DNA of 64,000 nt from Sarcocystis neurona (GCA_000727475.1 KL647289.1:1738036-1802035); one strand, 5' to 3'. Counted from the first letter of the stretch, positions 46,301 to 56,965 are shown. Notes: generated from the letters alone by a model not told the origin. Made by a program: numbers and translations.

Positions 46301-48767
46301 TGTACTTCCAGCGCGTCAGAGGACCCCAGTACACCCGCGCATCGCGACGCATGTCCCTATTCAAAGAATCCTGCGCAAACACATATATATGTCGCACACA
46401 TACACGTAGTTACTCTCACGCTGAGACTGTTGCCGTATCTCTGCACCTATGTAAGTATATTTAACCATACGCGCCACATGCAGAAACACTGGTACACCCG
46501 CGTCCTGCTGGGAGGGAGACTTCGTGAGAGACGGGTCCAGACATATATCCGTGCTGTCACCACCTCCTATTAGCGAGACGCATGCAGAAATCTACAGCAG
46601 AGAGTAAAAAGGAATTGCAGAAACGGGTTCTCACCGTAGCAGGTCGCCGCGAACTGCACGAGAAGCAGCCAGAAGGAAGAGCTCGCGTCCAGCAGCAGCA
46701 CAGGGATCGGGGACGTGCTCCCGCTAATGACGAAGAAAATGCCTGGCACACGTGGACCAGCAGCAGAGCACCAGCAGCAGGAGAAACTCACAAAGATGTC
46801 AGCGTTCTCACTCACACACAAACCCTGGCGCACACGTGAAGACAACTGGATGTAAGCGATGAACCTGCGTCCGTATAAACATGGCAAAAAGCACGCATAT
46901 CGGCATTTCCCCAATCATAAATTACTTGTACATTCATACACATCTATACATCCCTACATACATATATATATATATATATGTGTATACGTGGACAACAGGG
47001 TATGTGGATACATATATATACATATATGTATATATGTATATACATATATACGTACCCATATGTATACATAGACAGATACACACTATTACACATATATTTA
47101 TTTATATATATATGTATGTATATCCATACGTATACATATACATCCATACAAAGATACACCCCCCTAGATAAATATATACACGGATACGTACCCGTAGGCG
47201 AGTATCACTCATTCAAACCCATGTAAATGACCCCGTGCAAGAACGTTCATCTTAACGTCCAAGTGGAGTTTTAAAGATGCCGCAAGATCCTTCTACGTAT
47301 GTGCGGTTACCCGTATATACCGCAGAACATTCGTCCGTGCAAATGTATGTGAGTACATACAGAGATAGCCGGCTAGGTGGATCGGAAGTGAGAAGAAGCA
47401 CATACACCGATACAAGGAAGTACACACCTCTACAGACACAAACATATTTGGCGCTCTCTAGACCCGTCGTCCCACCTAAGGCAGGACGCATATATATATA
47501 TATATCCTGTACACACGTATATATCTACACACATAAAAGGACGTGTGTGCAACTACATACGTCTGTGGACGAAAGCTCGACAGTTCTGCGTCTCTGGTGC
47601 AGCCTCAAGTCGAGCATGCCTATACAACTTTATTCTTGTGTGTGTAGCTCTATCTATCTCTGCGTAAAAATATCGACCCCAGATACATATTGCATGTATT
47701 CGTAGAGCCCTATATATATCTAGGCTTCTCCGCGTGTAAGACGTGAGCGAAGCTTCAGAGTCGAGAGACACCAGTGGCTTCGAGAGGCTTCAGCGTCTCG
47801 AATGCTGCTGCGGTCACATCAGGTAGCTGCCCGCGCTGGCCAGGTAGCTGCTGAGCGACTACTGCTCGAGCAGCTGCTGCTGATGGTCGCGTCAAGCGGC
47901 GGCTGCTCTGGTGTTACTGAGCCGGTGTTGCGGCGGCTGCAGCAGTAGCAGCAGGAGCGGCAGCAGCTCGTCCTGCTGCCCTCCTGCGCTCCTGCTCGTC
48001 TGTAGAAGGTTTGGCGCACCGCGCACGTAGGGTATATGCTAGCGCTGCTGCGCACCTGCGTGGTCTAGTTTGTGAAGCAGCTGCTGCAGAGCAGGACGGT
48101 CTGCCCACTCGAAGCAGTGGAGCAGGGCACTGGCGAAGAAGTTGAAGGCGAAGCTGAGACAGGAGATGGCAGCAGCAACAATCGAGCGCGTGCTGCTGCA
48201 TGCGCTCAGCAGCAGAAAGATCCACAAAGGCGACAGAAAAAACAACAGCAGGTGAATTTTTCCCCGCAGAAACGGCCGAATAACAATCGTCCCTGCCGCT
48301 ACAGGCCCCGCGTCTGACGAGTGAGAGCAAATCCGCGGCTTCTCAGGCCTCGACTGTAGGTTCCCCGCTCTCTCCTCGTCCCCCTGCTGCGGCGCTGCTT
48401 CCTGCTGCATCTGAACCTCCTGCTGCTCCTCCAGGTTCACCGGCCGCAGCAGATTTTTGTGGCAGCTCGTTCGTCTTTTCCGCAGTTCATTCTTGTCATT
48501 GTCTTCTTTACACTCTTCCACGCAGGCGTCGCCATCCGATAGCCACGAGGAAGGCTGTCCTGCTGCGGCTGCTGCCTCTTCCGCTGCTGTCGCCTCTGCC
48601 TGGCCTGGCGTTGCCGCTGCTGCTCCTGCGACTCCTGCTGCTACCTCGCAGTGCGCGGCTGCTTTGTTCTGTCGCCGCTGCTCCGCCCGGGGCGTCGCCA
48701 CCGGATGCACCGGCGGAGCAGCAGCGGCACTGGCAGCACAGGACGCAGGCATGGCTGCAGCACCCAT
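43393..48767 (-). CDS. PAQR / haemolysin-III family seven-helix membrane protein, three exons
   Basis: Exons (minus) 48767-48056, 46742-46635 and 43790-43393 give 405 codons. Both introns are phase 1 with GTGCGC/CAG and GTGAGA/CAG borders. Joining them restores the family core. RGKIHLLLFF opens helix 1. SALLH (Ser213, His217) and KLDH (Asp235) are followed across the first join by AGIFFVISGSTSP. The second join gives AATCYG-FVSIIFGD in helix 4, and HEVFH (His350, His354) lies in the last helix. The His/Asp/HxxxH set corresponds to the zinc-binding residues of adiponectin-receptor structures. Members act as ceramidase-like receptors or membrane-shaping proteins, and the role here is unknown. 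The N-terminal 160 residues are Ala/Glu/Gln-rich and peculiar to this protein. The chosen ATG is the first in the open frame, though an upstream exon is possible. Confidence 0.82.
43791..46634 (-). other. Intron 2 of the PAQR gene (2.84 kb)
   Basis: Donor GTGAGA at 46634 and acceptor TTGTGTGCAG ending at 43791. The intron frame remains open into 44373 upstream of the acceptor because of CAG/CTG sequence, giving a Cys/Leu-rich pseudo-extension that the splice removes. It contains the tandem array at 45390-45880 and long chance frames on plus. Confidence 0.75.
45390..45880 (+). repeat. Minisatellite array, about 7 units of 64-87 bp
   Basis: The anchor AG(A/G)(G/T)GTATAGAGAGAG recurs at about 45394, 45465, 45546, 45629, 45716, 45795 and 45859. 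Each unit carries GGTTGTATACGTCGGTGATG, then a (TA)n run and TACGTACGTA. Units differ mostly in (TA)n length. Confidence 0.85.
46743..48055 (-). other. Intron 1 of the PAQR gene (1.31 kb)
   Basis: Donor GTGCGC at 48055 and acceptor CACGTGTGCCAG ending at 46743. It contains a dense TATA/TGTATA tract (46955-47160). No nested gene is supported. Confidence 0.75.
46955..47165. repeat. TATA/TGTATA/CATACA simple-sequence tract
   Basis: Near-continuous alternation of TA, TG and CA steps, largely self-complementary, inside PAQR intron 1. Confidence 0.8.
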
Positions 48768-48769
48768 CC

Positions 48770-49940
48770 TTCAACAGCAGACGCCTGCTTGGCTGCTGCC
48801 ACCACCCCACACAAAACGCGAGCTGCTGCGTCTCCGCACACTTCTGCTGCTCCAGTGCCGCTGTTCGTCCCTGCCCCGCCGCTCCTCTTGCTGCTGTTGT
48901 TGTATGTTTGTTACTCCTGCCGTGGCTGCTGCTACCCTCACTACAGCTCCTGCTGTCCCTGCCTCTGGTGGTGGTGGTGCACTTCTCGCCTTCCCTTCTT
49001 GCGCTGCTGCTGCTGGCGTCTGTGCTGCAGCGGCTCTGCACCACCCGCCGCGGTGCAGCCCCAGCTCCGGTCTTCTTCTGGCGTTCTCTTCTTGCTGCTG
49101 GGCCTCTACTACGCTGCCACAGCATGCCGTGACGCTGCTCTTTCGACTGCCGTCTGCCGCTCTCTTCTTCTTGCTGCTGTCCCCGCTCCCGCGGTGGTCT
49201 CCCCGCTGCGAACTCCGCTTCTGTCACTGCTGCTGCTGCTGCTTTAATGCCGCGGGCTTGCTGCTATTGCTGCAGCAAGGCCGTTGCTGCGCCTGCTTCT
49301 CTCGGAAGCCACTAAGTCACCGCCTCAGCAGCTCATCACCGAGAAAAACAGGCAGCAACACCCCCCTGCACCCGCGCCTCCAGCAGCAGCAGCGTCCTGG
49401 TTGCTGCTACAGGTGAGCCGTGCGATGCAGCCGGTCGACAAGCCGCAAGGGAAGGCAGCTCACTCCCCTTGTCTCGCAGGCGGCCCTCAGCAGCACTCTT
49501 CCTCCCAAAATCTTCCTCCCCTTGACTGTATACTCACACACATATGCATATACATATTCGGGTTCCTACAAACACATGCCTACTTCTCCCATCTGCTCCG
49601 GCGTGCATCTCTCACCCGCACATACGTAAGTATAGACACACCTTCATATATATGTTTCTACACAGAGAGAGAAGAAAGAGACAGAGCAGCCTGTGAGGCC
49701 TGAAGGCGCGCCTCTCTACAAGACAACAGCGACGCGAGGCGGCACGCAGACGGGCACCGCGGTGAATCTGCAGAACAGCCGTGACAGCATCCCTTTGGCG
49801 TGTGGAGGTCTGCGTATACGGAAGTCGTTATCCCTGTATATGCGCGTCTGTTTATGAACATAGCTATGTGTCTTTCTGTAAACACACGCACGCTGCCAAC
49901 AGCACCTTCCTGTAGAAAGAGGGAGACCGACGAGCAGCCC
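48770..49940. other. CTG-rich (plus) block upstream of the PAQR gene
   Basis: Open frames on both strands (48508-49227 minus, 48651-49247 plus and others) are expected from the CAG/CTG triplet repeat. The region may contain the PAQR promoter, 5' untranslated sequence or a 5' exon. None is distinguishable. Confidence 0.4.
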
Positions 49941-49947
49941 ACACGTG

Positions 49948-50274
49948 GCGGGCATCACTCGTAGGCAGCCCTGCTGTCCACCTGGAAGGCGCCACAGCGG
50001 GGCGGAAAGAAGAGGAGGAGCAGCAGGCGAAGGTAGAGGAGAAGACGCAGGAGAAAAGGGAGAAAAATACGCAGGCGAAGCTACAGAGGAAGAGTCTGCC
50101 CCCCTGCGTAAGTCGACGGGAGTAGAAATGATGCGTTGCAGCAGCAGCGAGGGTGCAGAGCAGCTGGATCACCCAGACCAGCAGACACAGGAGCAGCAGC
50201 GGAAGCATCACGACCTGCAGCAGGCGCAGAAGAAGCAGCAACAAGCCGCTGGGACTGCAGCAGCGCCGGAATAA
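49948..50274 (+). CDS. Candidate terminal exon, Glu/Gln-rich, unknown
   Basis: A CAG-orientation plus frame ends in TAA at 50274. It encodes a Gly/Glu/Arg-rich stretch (GEGRGEDAGEKGEKYAGEA), then SSSEGAEQLDHPDQQTQE and a Gln/Lys-rich tail. There is no in-frame ATG until residue about 62, so it would be part of a spliced gene. The opposite strand is also open but Leu/Cys-rich. Weak support. Confidence 0.2.
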   Translation, partial: AGITRRQPCCPPGRRHSGAERRGGAAGEGRGEDAGEKGEKYAGEATEEESAPLRKSTGVEMMRCSSSEGAEQLDHPDQQTQEQQRKHHDLQQAQKKQQQAAGTAAAPE

Positions 50275-50279
50275 AAAGA

Positions 50280-50660
50280 GACAAGCAAACAGACGCAGAA
50301 ACCCTCTGCCTTCCTCCCAGCCAAGCCTTCGTATACACGTATAGACGGTAAGTGTACGTTCTCATATATATACGTGTATACACCTAGGGAACAATATATA
50401 TATATATGCATATATCTACAGACTGACGACGGCGAATGCGATAATATATATATACCCTCTAAGTATACAAATAGATTGATATATTGTATGCAAACAGGTA
50501 GTTAACTATATTGAACAGCTTTATATATATACATGTATGTGCACGCATTTGTATGGGAGCGACTGAGGGTGGCTGCGGTGAGGATCAGCGGCAGTGGGAC
50601 CCCGTCTGAAAACCGCCAAGACAGCAGCCCACGGCACAGGCGCAGCACACGAGCCTCTGC
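50280..50660. other. TATA-rich spacer
   Basis: Several (TA)n and TATACGTGTATA tracts (50364-50530) lie between convergent candidate 3' ends. No gene. Confidence 0.55.
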
Positions 50661-50663
50661 GTT

Positions 50664-51113
50664 TTATTTTCCCGCTTTTGTTCTTGCCCTTCCCTTTTCT
50701 GCGACTCCTCGGTGGCGAGGAGAAGCAGCGTCGGCAGCGGCAGCGCGGGTGCGCGCTCGGCCGTCTGCTTGCTGCCTGCCTGTCGCAGCAGCGGCGGCAG
50801 CGGGTGCGGGGAAAGAAGCAGCGGCAGCACCGGTGTGTGACGCAGCAGCGGCGGCGGAAGGGGGCCGAGATCGGGCTGCGGCAGCTTCTCTTGCCGCGGC
50901 AATCATCAGCAGCCCGCTGCCGCCGAGAGCCACCGTCACCAGCAGGACGACAGCAGCAGCTGCTGCGTACAGCAGTATCACCGGCGGGGGGAACAGCAGA
51001 TGTACCGCAGGGGAATACTCGTAAAATGCTGGCAGTATCAGCCAGGCAATGCAGTAGCTGCACCCCACACCTGTCACGACGGCTAGCAACCACCCGGCGT
51101 TCTGGGGAGACAT
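50664..51113 (-). CDS. DPM2: DPM2-like regulatory subunit of dolichol-phosphate mannose synthase
   Basis: Read from the first in-frame ATG (51113) this encodes 149 residues. The first about 75 form two membrane helices joined by a short loop. Helix 1 carries the family pattern Y-x-x-AW-x-IL-x-x-F (YCIAWLILPAF, residues 20-30), then a His (38) and FPPP, then helix 2 about 44-72. DPM2 is normally about 80-90 residues and stabilises the DPM1 catalytic subunit in the ER membrane, supplying mannose donors for GPI anchors and N-glycans. The match is by motif memory, not alignment. The extra Ala/Arg-rich C-terminal 75 residues are unusual: either a lineage-specific tail or unrecognised intron sequence. 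The frame is open upstream to 51233 but without ATG. The stop codon overlaps an AATAAA. Confidence 0.5.
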   Translation of the reverse strand: MSPQNAGWLLAVVTGVGCSYCIAWLILPAFYEYSPAVHLLFPPPVILLYAAAAAVVLLVTVALGGSGLLMIAAAREAAAARSRPPSAAAAASHTGAAAASFPAPAAAAAATGRQQADGRARTRAAAADAASPRHRGVAEKGRARTKAGK

Positions 51114-51129
51114 TCTGGAGCAGGCCGCA

Positions 51130-52010
51130 TTGCGAACGCTGCTTTTCTCTTCTTTTCTGCTATTTCGTCTTCTCTCTTCTTGCTGTTCCAGCTTCTGCGC
51201 CTCTTTGTCGGCGGTTTCTGTCGGCTGCTCCACCTGTTTCTGCTACTGCTGCGTCAACGTCGTCGTCCTGTGCATCTCAACCTTCGCTCTCCTTCTTACA
51301 CGCATCCTCCTGCTGCTCCTGTTGCTCTCTCTCTCAACGTTCTACGCACATATCACCGATGCACAGACGGCAGCTGCGCTGCTCCTGCTGCTGCAACGTA
51401 GAGCTGGACCACTACCTGCAGAAATGTCCTTCCTCTTTTCTTCTCCCGCAGGCGCTTCTCAAGTTGCTGCAGTCCTTGCCCCGCTGTATCTCCCGCAACT
51501 GCTGCTGCAGCTTGTGCGCCAGCTGCCACTGTGGAAGAGTTTGCTCGCTGCTTGGTCCATCTGCTTCCCTGCGAGACTTTTTCACCTGCTACGTTGCTTT
51601 CCCTCCCCGATATTCGGCTGCAGCCGATTGAAAAGGCAGTTGCTGCTGCTCTTTTCTCCGCACACCCCTTGGGATGGCTGCTGCCTCTCTGTGCTGCGGC
51701 CCTGTGCCAGCACCAAAGGGACGGTAAGTCATCACCTCTGCTGCAGCTGCTTCTGCTGCTCCGGCTTTTGCTGGTGCTGCTCCTGCTGTTGCGGCTGCTT
51801 TGCCTGGTCCTGGTGCTGCTGCTGTTCTCCTGCTCCTGTAATTGCTGCTGCTTTACCTAACCCTGCTCCTTCTGTTGTTAGTCCTGCTTCTGCTATTCCT
51901 GCTGCTTCACCTGCTCCTGCTCTTGCTGTTGGTGCTGCTGTCGCTGCTGGCGGTGCGACTGCTCTGCGAGATGCTGCGTCTGTGCTGGACTTCCCTTCCT
52001 GCGCTGCGCC
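51130..52010. other. CTG-rich (plus) region with conflicting coding evidence
   Basis: A plus segment 51452-51722 sits between an excellent acceptor (TTCCTCTTTTCTTCTCCCGCAG) and a GTAAGT donor, with one frame open throughout (TVEEFARCLVHLLPCETF...). The minus strand over the same bases is open too, with the Ala/Gln composition expected from genes here. I cannot decide between them. Long Leu/Cys/Ala plus ORFs across the region are triplet-repeat shadows. Confidence 0.35.
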
Positions 52011-52014
52011 ACTT

Positions 52015-52248
52015 CTACGCGCCCCTGCTGCTCCGGTGGTGGTGGGGGGTGCTGCTGCTGCTGTTGCTGTGCTGTTGACGGTGATATACGTTGCTGATGC
52101 GGCCGAGACACAGTTCTTCGCCGCTGCGCAGAGGAGCGCCTCCTGTTGCTGAAAGACGAGCTGTAAAGAGAAGAACATCACCCTCTGCAGTGCAAACGAA
52201 CAAATGCAGCAGCAGCAGCAGAAACCTCAGAAAGGCACCGAAACGCAT
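52015..52248 (-). CDS. Candidate secreted protein, 77 aa or first exon
   Basis: An ATG at 52248 opens a textbook signal peptide (MRFGAFLRFLLLLLHLFVCT, cleavage likely near residue 20-23), followed by about 55 residues with Ser and His runs and then a stop at 52015. An alternative minus frame entered after the acceptor-like TTCTTCTCTTTACAG (near 52180) is open to 51732 and encodes an Ala/Thr/Gln-rich chain containing SATYITVNSTAT. A short intron joining the signal peptide to that frame would need a donor I cannot find. Eimeria surface antigens share the signal-peptide plus Ala-rich style, but I cannot assign this one. Confidence 0.33.
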   Translation of the reverse strand: MRFGAFLRFLLLLLHLFVCTAEGDVLLFTARLSATGGAPLRSGEELCLGRISNVYHRQQHSNSSSSTPHHHRSSRGA

Positions 52249-52289
52249 CGCCTGCTGCGTCAGTGACACAGCAGCAGCACACGGCAATC

Positions 52290-52930
52290 ATCAAGAAGCA
52301 GCAGCTGCATCCCACGGCACTGATGTACGAGCAGAGAAACGAGCAGCAGACAATCGCACCTGCTGCAGCAGCAGAATCAGCACCAGAGGAGTGAGAGCCC
52401 CAGCAGCGGCCGCGGCAACAGAGCCGCGCAGAGGGGACAGAACAGCAGCAGAAGACTCGGGGGGAGCAGGAGCAAAAAAATGTTAACCAAAGCAGCCCAC
52501 CACGTCCTGCGTGACAGAGCCAGAGCAAAGCGCGGAGAGGGGGAAAGAAGCAGCTGCAGCAGCAGCGGCGAGGGAGGCGGCTGCAGGCGCACGACACACC
52601 CACTAGAGCAGCACGGCAGCTGCTCAAGTTCAGTACTACGAGAGGAGGAGGAGGACGAGCAGCAGCAGCAGCAGTAGAAGAAGAAGAGTGCCACCTCCAG
52701 CAGGGGCAGCAGCAGATTTGAGAAAATCCACCAGGCCTAGATGAGTAGCAGCAGGTGGTGCAGCCTACCGGTTGGTGCCATCTGCACAGCAGCAGCGGCA
52801 CACACGCGGCACGCCGCAGTACCAACAGCAGCAGCTCAAAAACTAAACATCCGTAGCGAGTCTTAAGAAGATGAAAGACAAGAGACGACGCAACCGACAC
52901 AACGCCGAGGAAAGGTGTGCACATGTAGTC
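52290..52930. other. CAG-rich (plus) block
   Basis: CAG lies on the plus strand. A 65-codon ATG frame 52480-52677 ends in EEEEDEQQQQQ. The rest is repeat shadow. Coding is possible but unsupported. Confidence 0.35.
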
Positions 52931-52954
52931 TATACACATAGAATAGAGACAGAC

Positions 52955-53250
52955 ATGCGTATGCATAGCCACGCGCATGCATGGACAGGCGCGTGCACCA
53001 GTACGCGCATGCATTATACACGTGCATGCACTGGGCACGCGCATGCACAGACAGGTGGACGCATAGACAGGTGCAGGCACAGACAGGCGCATGATACGTG
53101 CATGCATCGATACGCGCAGGCGGAGACAGGTGCGCATGCATAGACACGCGCATGCAGTGGACAAGCGCATGCATCAGACACGCGCATGCAGAGGCTGGAT
53201 ATGCATGGCTGCATGGAGTTGTAGGTCGTCGTTTGCACGGAGGCATGCAA
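52955..53250 (+). promoter_or_regulatory. Cluster of ten GCATGC palindromes
   Basis: GCATGC occurs ten times between about 52975 and 53247, mostly as CGCGCATGCA or GTGCATGCA, embedded in a degenerate GACACGCGCATGCA-type repeat of irregular period. (T)GCATGC(A) is a known binding core of apicomplexan AP2 (ApiAP2) factors. A regulatory role here is inference, and a simple minisatellite is the alternative. Confidence 0.4.
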
Positions 53251-53251
53251 G

Positions 53252-53740
53252 CACGGGAAGAGACTCACGACAGGCTTCACCCCACACTTCAGACCTGCGT
53301 CGTGAGCACGTAGGCGCAGACGGCTGCTGCATGCGCGAAAAAGAAAGGCAGGGACAGGACAAGTGAGAAGAGGAGACGGAGAAGAAGAGACAGCACAGCA
53401 GGAAAAACTAAATGGAGTAAGACACATACACAGACAGATAGGCACACGGATGCCGCGGGACGGCGCAGAGGGAAGAACGACCGGGAAGCTTGGGCCGCTG
53501 CTCATCAGACCATATATATCTATATGTATGTGCAGATGCGCAGTTCTTAGTTTGCTGATACACGCACGTGCGTCGCCTGCCCTGCAGTCTTCTAGCAGTC
53601 CCTTTTCTTCGACGATGCTGCTGCTGCTGCAGCAAGTCGAGGTGAGGACCCGTCGCGCGCGCAGGAACCATGCAGCTTGGTGAGACACCACCGCCACATA
53701 CGTGCGTAACGGCAGTCACCACGCAGGCCCATAAACGCTA
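53252..53740. other. No supported gene
   Basis: Mixed composition with short frames on both strands and a CTG run at 53617-53633. Nothing recognisable. Confidence 0.45.
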
Positions 53741-53744
53741 CCTA

Positions 53745-54545
53745 TATACAAACCATATGTATATACGCACATGGGAAAGTCTATAGTCGAATATCATTTA
53801 TGTATACACATATATACAAGTCATACGTACATGTACATATATGCATAGGGGACACCAGTACGTACGTCTAGACTACATATACATATGCAGAGCATATATA
53901 TATATACATATTTAAGGGAAGGATACAGTCCGAAACACGCAAAAGAGATCCTTATACAAATCATACGTGTGTATGTATGTATAGGGGAAGTCAGTATGTG
54001 AGCCTGCATATATACCCGTCATACACATATATATACACATATATACGTACATACAAATTATACGCATACATACATAATTACATATAGGAAGTAAGTAGGT
54101 GAACATACAAAAGGCGAGGTTCACAGACACACAAGCTACGTACATAGGTATATATGGGAAGTTCCGCTCGAATAAGAATACAGTCATACACAAACCACAC
54201 GTATATAAACAAATACCGTATATCATCATGTGCGCATATAAAATAAGTCCCTACACATATTTAAATGTGTACAGCAGCAAGTAAATATGTGAGATCGATT
54301 CACGTACAAACCACACATAGGTAAGAAATATACAAAGTCGGTACGTCAACATATATAAAGTCCATTTAGGTACAAACCACATACATATATATATATATAT
54401 TTACAGGGGATATCAGCTGGGTGCATTCACATACAAGTCACATATATATATAATCAGGAAGTGAACAGATAGAAGGCCAACGGATATACAACTCACACAT
54501 ATGGACATACCATGCGTATATGGGTGAGGTCAGACGTGAATATAT
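53745..54545 (+). repeat. Decayed minisatellite, units of about 60-75 bp
   Basis: A core resembling TACAAACCATACGTATATA followed by GGGGAAGTCAGTACGTG recurs. GGGAAGT-type anchors appear near 53773, 53848, 53915, 53983, 54086, 54157, 54407 and 54461, with ACAAACCACAC or ACAAATCATAC between them. Copies have diverged and are interrupted by (TA)n. Confidence 0.65.
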
Positions 54546-54549
54546 ACAT

Positions 54550-56485
54550 GCGTCTACAAGCCGTAGGTGTGTGTGGAGGTATATATACACATATATATAT
54601 ATATATGTGAGCGTATCAGAGTGTAAGAGGCACGTAGGCGCATGGCGTCTCACAAGTTCTACTCCACAGGGAAACAAAACAAAATCGCTCCTTCAGCAGC
54701 AGGGAACTTCCGGGTGCATATACATACGTCTACATACATATACATATATATATATATGTACACGTATATATAGACACATACACACATATATGTATGTATA
54801 CACTTATACGTCCGCATTTTTCACAGGGCTCGTCTCTGCGTGAGTCAAAAGCCTTCCCCATGTACGCGCTGACTCGTGCGTTAGGAGTTTCGGGCTGACG
54901 TTGAAAAGGCGGGTGCGCAGGAAGACCAAAAAACAAGAGTCCTCCTGCCTTGCATATGTGCATATATATGTATTCAGAGAGTCGCACACACGAGTATTTT
55001 TTGCGTCGCATGTACGTCAATGTGTCCCCGGAGACTCACAGTTTGCTGCGCCGCACATATGTGTGTGTCTCTATGTGTGTCTACATCGCCAGAGTATTCC
55101 TGGGGAAGTCACTGCGTCCGTCCTTCCCTCCACGCCACTTACGTACGGGAAGTCGGGCGAGGTGGGCAGACAGGTGCGAGTGCTTTGCTCGCGGCAGGCG
55201 CGGTGTACGTACACCGGGTAACCGTGGTGGAAGCGCGTGGCGCGTGATACTGTATACGTGTGCGTAGGAGCCTGTATATGAACATTTATATATCTATCTA
55301 TAAATATATATATGTATGTATATATATATATCTATGTACCTGCAGATATATATATGTACGTCTCCTCCTACCGGGGTACAGAATATTAAGGATGCAGCTG
55401 CGCGCGCGCCTTCACGCTTCGGCCGCATGCAGAGAAAGTGGGCATCAACAACGGACAAATGAACCGGGCAGGCAGCGTTACCCAAGACGAGACAGGAACG
55501 CGGAGGAAGACAGAAAGGCACTTCCGTAGAGACAGCCACGCGTGGTGGAGTTGCCCACTTTCTGACGCTGTTCACACACATGCAACATGAGGAGAAGCGG
55601 CACCCACACAGGAAGAGAACAGACATATAAATGCGCGGCAGGACGTGGCGATCCACCGTATAAAAGCGGTCGACAAAATTCTACACAGAAACATACATAT
55701 TTATACGCACTGGCGTACATACATATACGCACACTGACGTATGACACCTGTCCACAAATACACATGCATACGTAGAAATATATACATACACGTAAACTGA
55801 TCTATGATACTTGTCCACGAATACACATACATATATATAGATATACATATATATATACATATTAAACAGGTCGCTCACTCTTGTACACCAGTACACGTAC
55901 GTACGTGTATTTGATGTATACACATACATATAGATGAACAGATCGATGACACTTGTACACAGATACGCATATTTCTGCGTGAACAAATATCTATATGTAT
56001 CTCTATGCTCACAGAGAAGGACCTCTGGCTGTACACATTTATATGAATACACGTGCGGAAGAGCACGCGTACGGACAGCTCTTCCTGCATATATAATGTG
56101 GTATGTGTACACCCGAATGTCCGTTCGCCTTTAGATGTCCTCCTTTACTGACTTAATTTGGTCAGACACCACACGCGTGTAGTACACACACACGTATATA
56201 AATATGTAGGCAGATAGGTAGGTATATATGTATATCCATAGCATCCATGCACCAGTAACCACTAAATATACTGCGTCGTTTGTACACACATGCAGGTACA
56301 TATGTGAAGTTATTGAAATGCAGGTGTATAGATAGAGTACGCGAATGTGAGTCCACATACACATACTTATGAAGACGGCATTATAAGACGTAGTTTATCG
56401 CCGCCCAAGGTCTTCTTCTGTGCCCTTCCCCCCTGGCCCCGACGCCTGTCCTCCATAAAAAAGACAGGTGTACGTTGCAGGAGGC
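54550..56485. other. TATA/ACGT-rich, no supported gene
   Basis: Many (TA)n runs (54583-54608, 54738-54760, 55290-55350, 55830-55860). A 55040-55240 frame and 55390-55560 are GC-richer but have no starts, borders or domains. Confidence 0.5.
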
Positions 56486-56486
56486 G

Positions 56487-56965
56487 TCAGTTCGCACAGG
56501 AGCTGCCTTTCAATAGTGTCGTTTCGGTACTTCCTTTGTTTACATTCTTCACCATGCGGCTGTTATGCGTTGGGAAGTAGTCTACCGTCAGGTGTTTCTG
56601 CAGGAGGAACTCCTTGTTGAACAGGACATGCGGTTCGTATCCACGCAGGAACACACATCTGCAGCCGTGTAGGGGATGCCTATAATAACGTCCGAACACA
56701 CGTTCAGACACATACACACACACCTGTCTACAGATCCAGGTAGCAATCCATCTCGTGTGTATCTGTTTTTGCCTTTCAGCGGTATGCGCGCATACCCATG
56801 TAGCTATACCAGGGAAGAGTGGGTGGTCCTTACATGAGGCAAAGCGGGCATGCAGTAATGCAAAGAAATACATATTTTTACGTACCTGTGGGAGGAGAGT
56901 TCCGCTGACTTAAGCCTCGCGACTGCTGCCTGCGGTTGTAGTAGACGGGCTCTGCGGCCGCTCAT
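56487..56965 (-). CDS. Small unknown protein, 90 aa, two exons
   Basis: Exon 1 runs 56965-56886 (ATG to a GTACGT donor, phase 2) and exon 2 runs 56679-56487 (after ACGTTATTATAG, ending in TGA). The phases match, and the join reads AELSSHR then HPLHGCRCVFLRGYEPHVLF. The product is compact, basic and free of homopolymers, with an aromatic-rich middle and the tail KGSTETTLLKGSSCAN. No membrane helix or signal. Size and charge would suit a small mitochondrial or ribosomal subunit, but I do not recognise it. Upstream of the ATG the frame stays open and Gln/His-rich to a stop at 57131-57133, so a longer N-terminus through another exon is possible. Confidence 0.42.

Noticed and set aside
44478..46573. 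Plus ORFs of 206-240 codons
   Set aside because: They lie within PAQR intron 2 in TATA/CACA-rich sequence. The residues are those expected from such repeats (Thr/Tyr/His/Ile).
48072..48317. 81-codon plus ORF rich in Glu and Gln
   Set aside because: It is antisense to the PAQR first exon, which has conserved residues. The plus frame has none.
51130..52152. 340-codon Leu/Cys/Ala plus ORF
   Set aside because: It is the CTG-strand reading of a triplet block, partly antisense to the DPM2-like start region. No domain.
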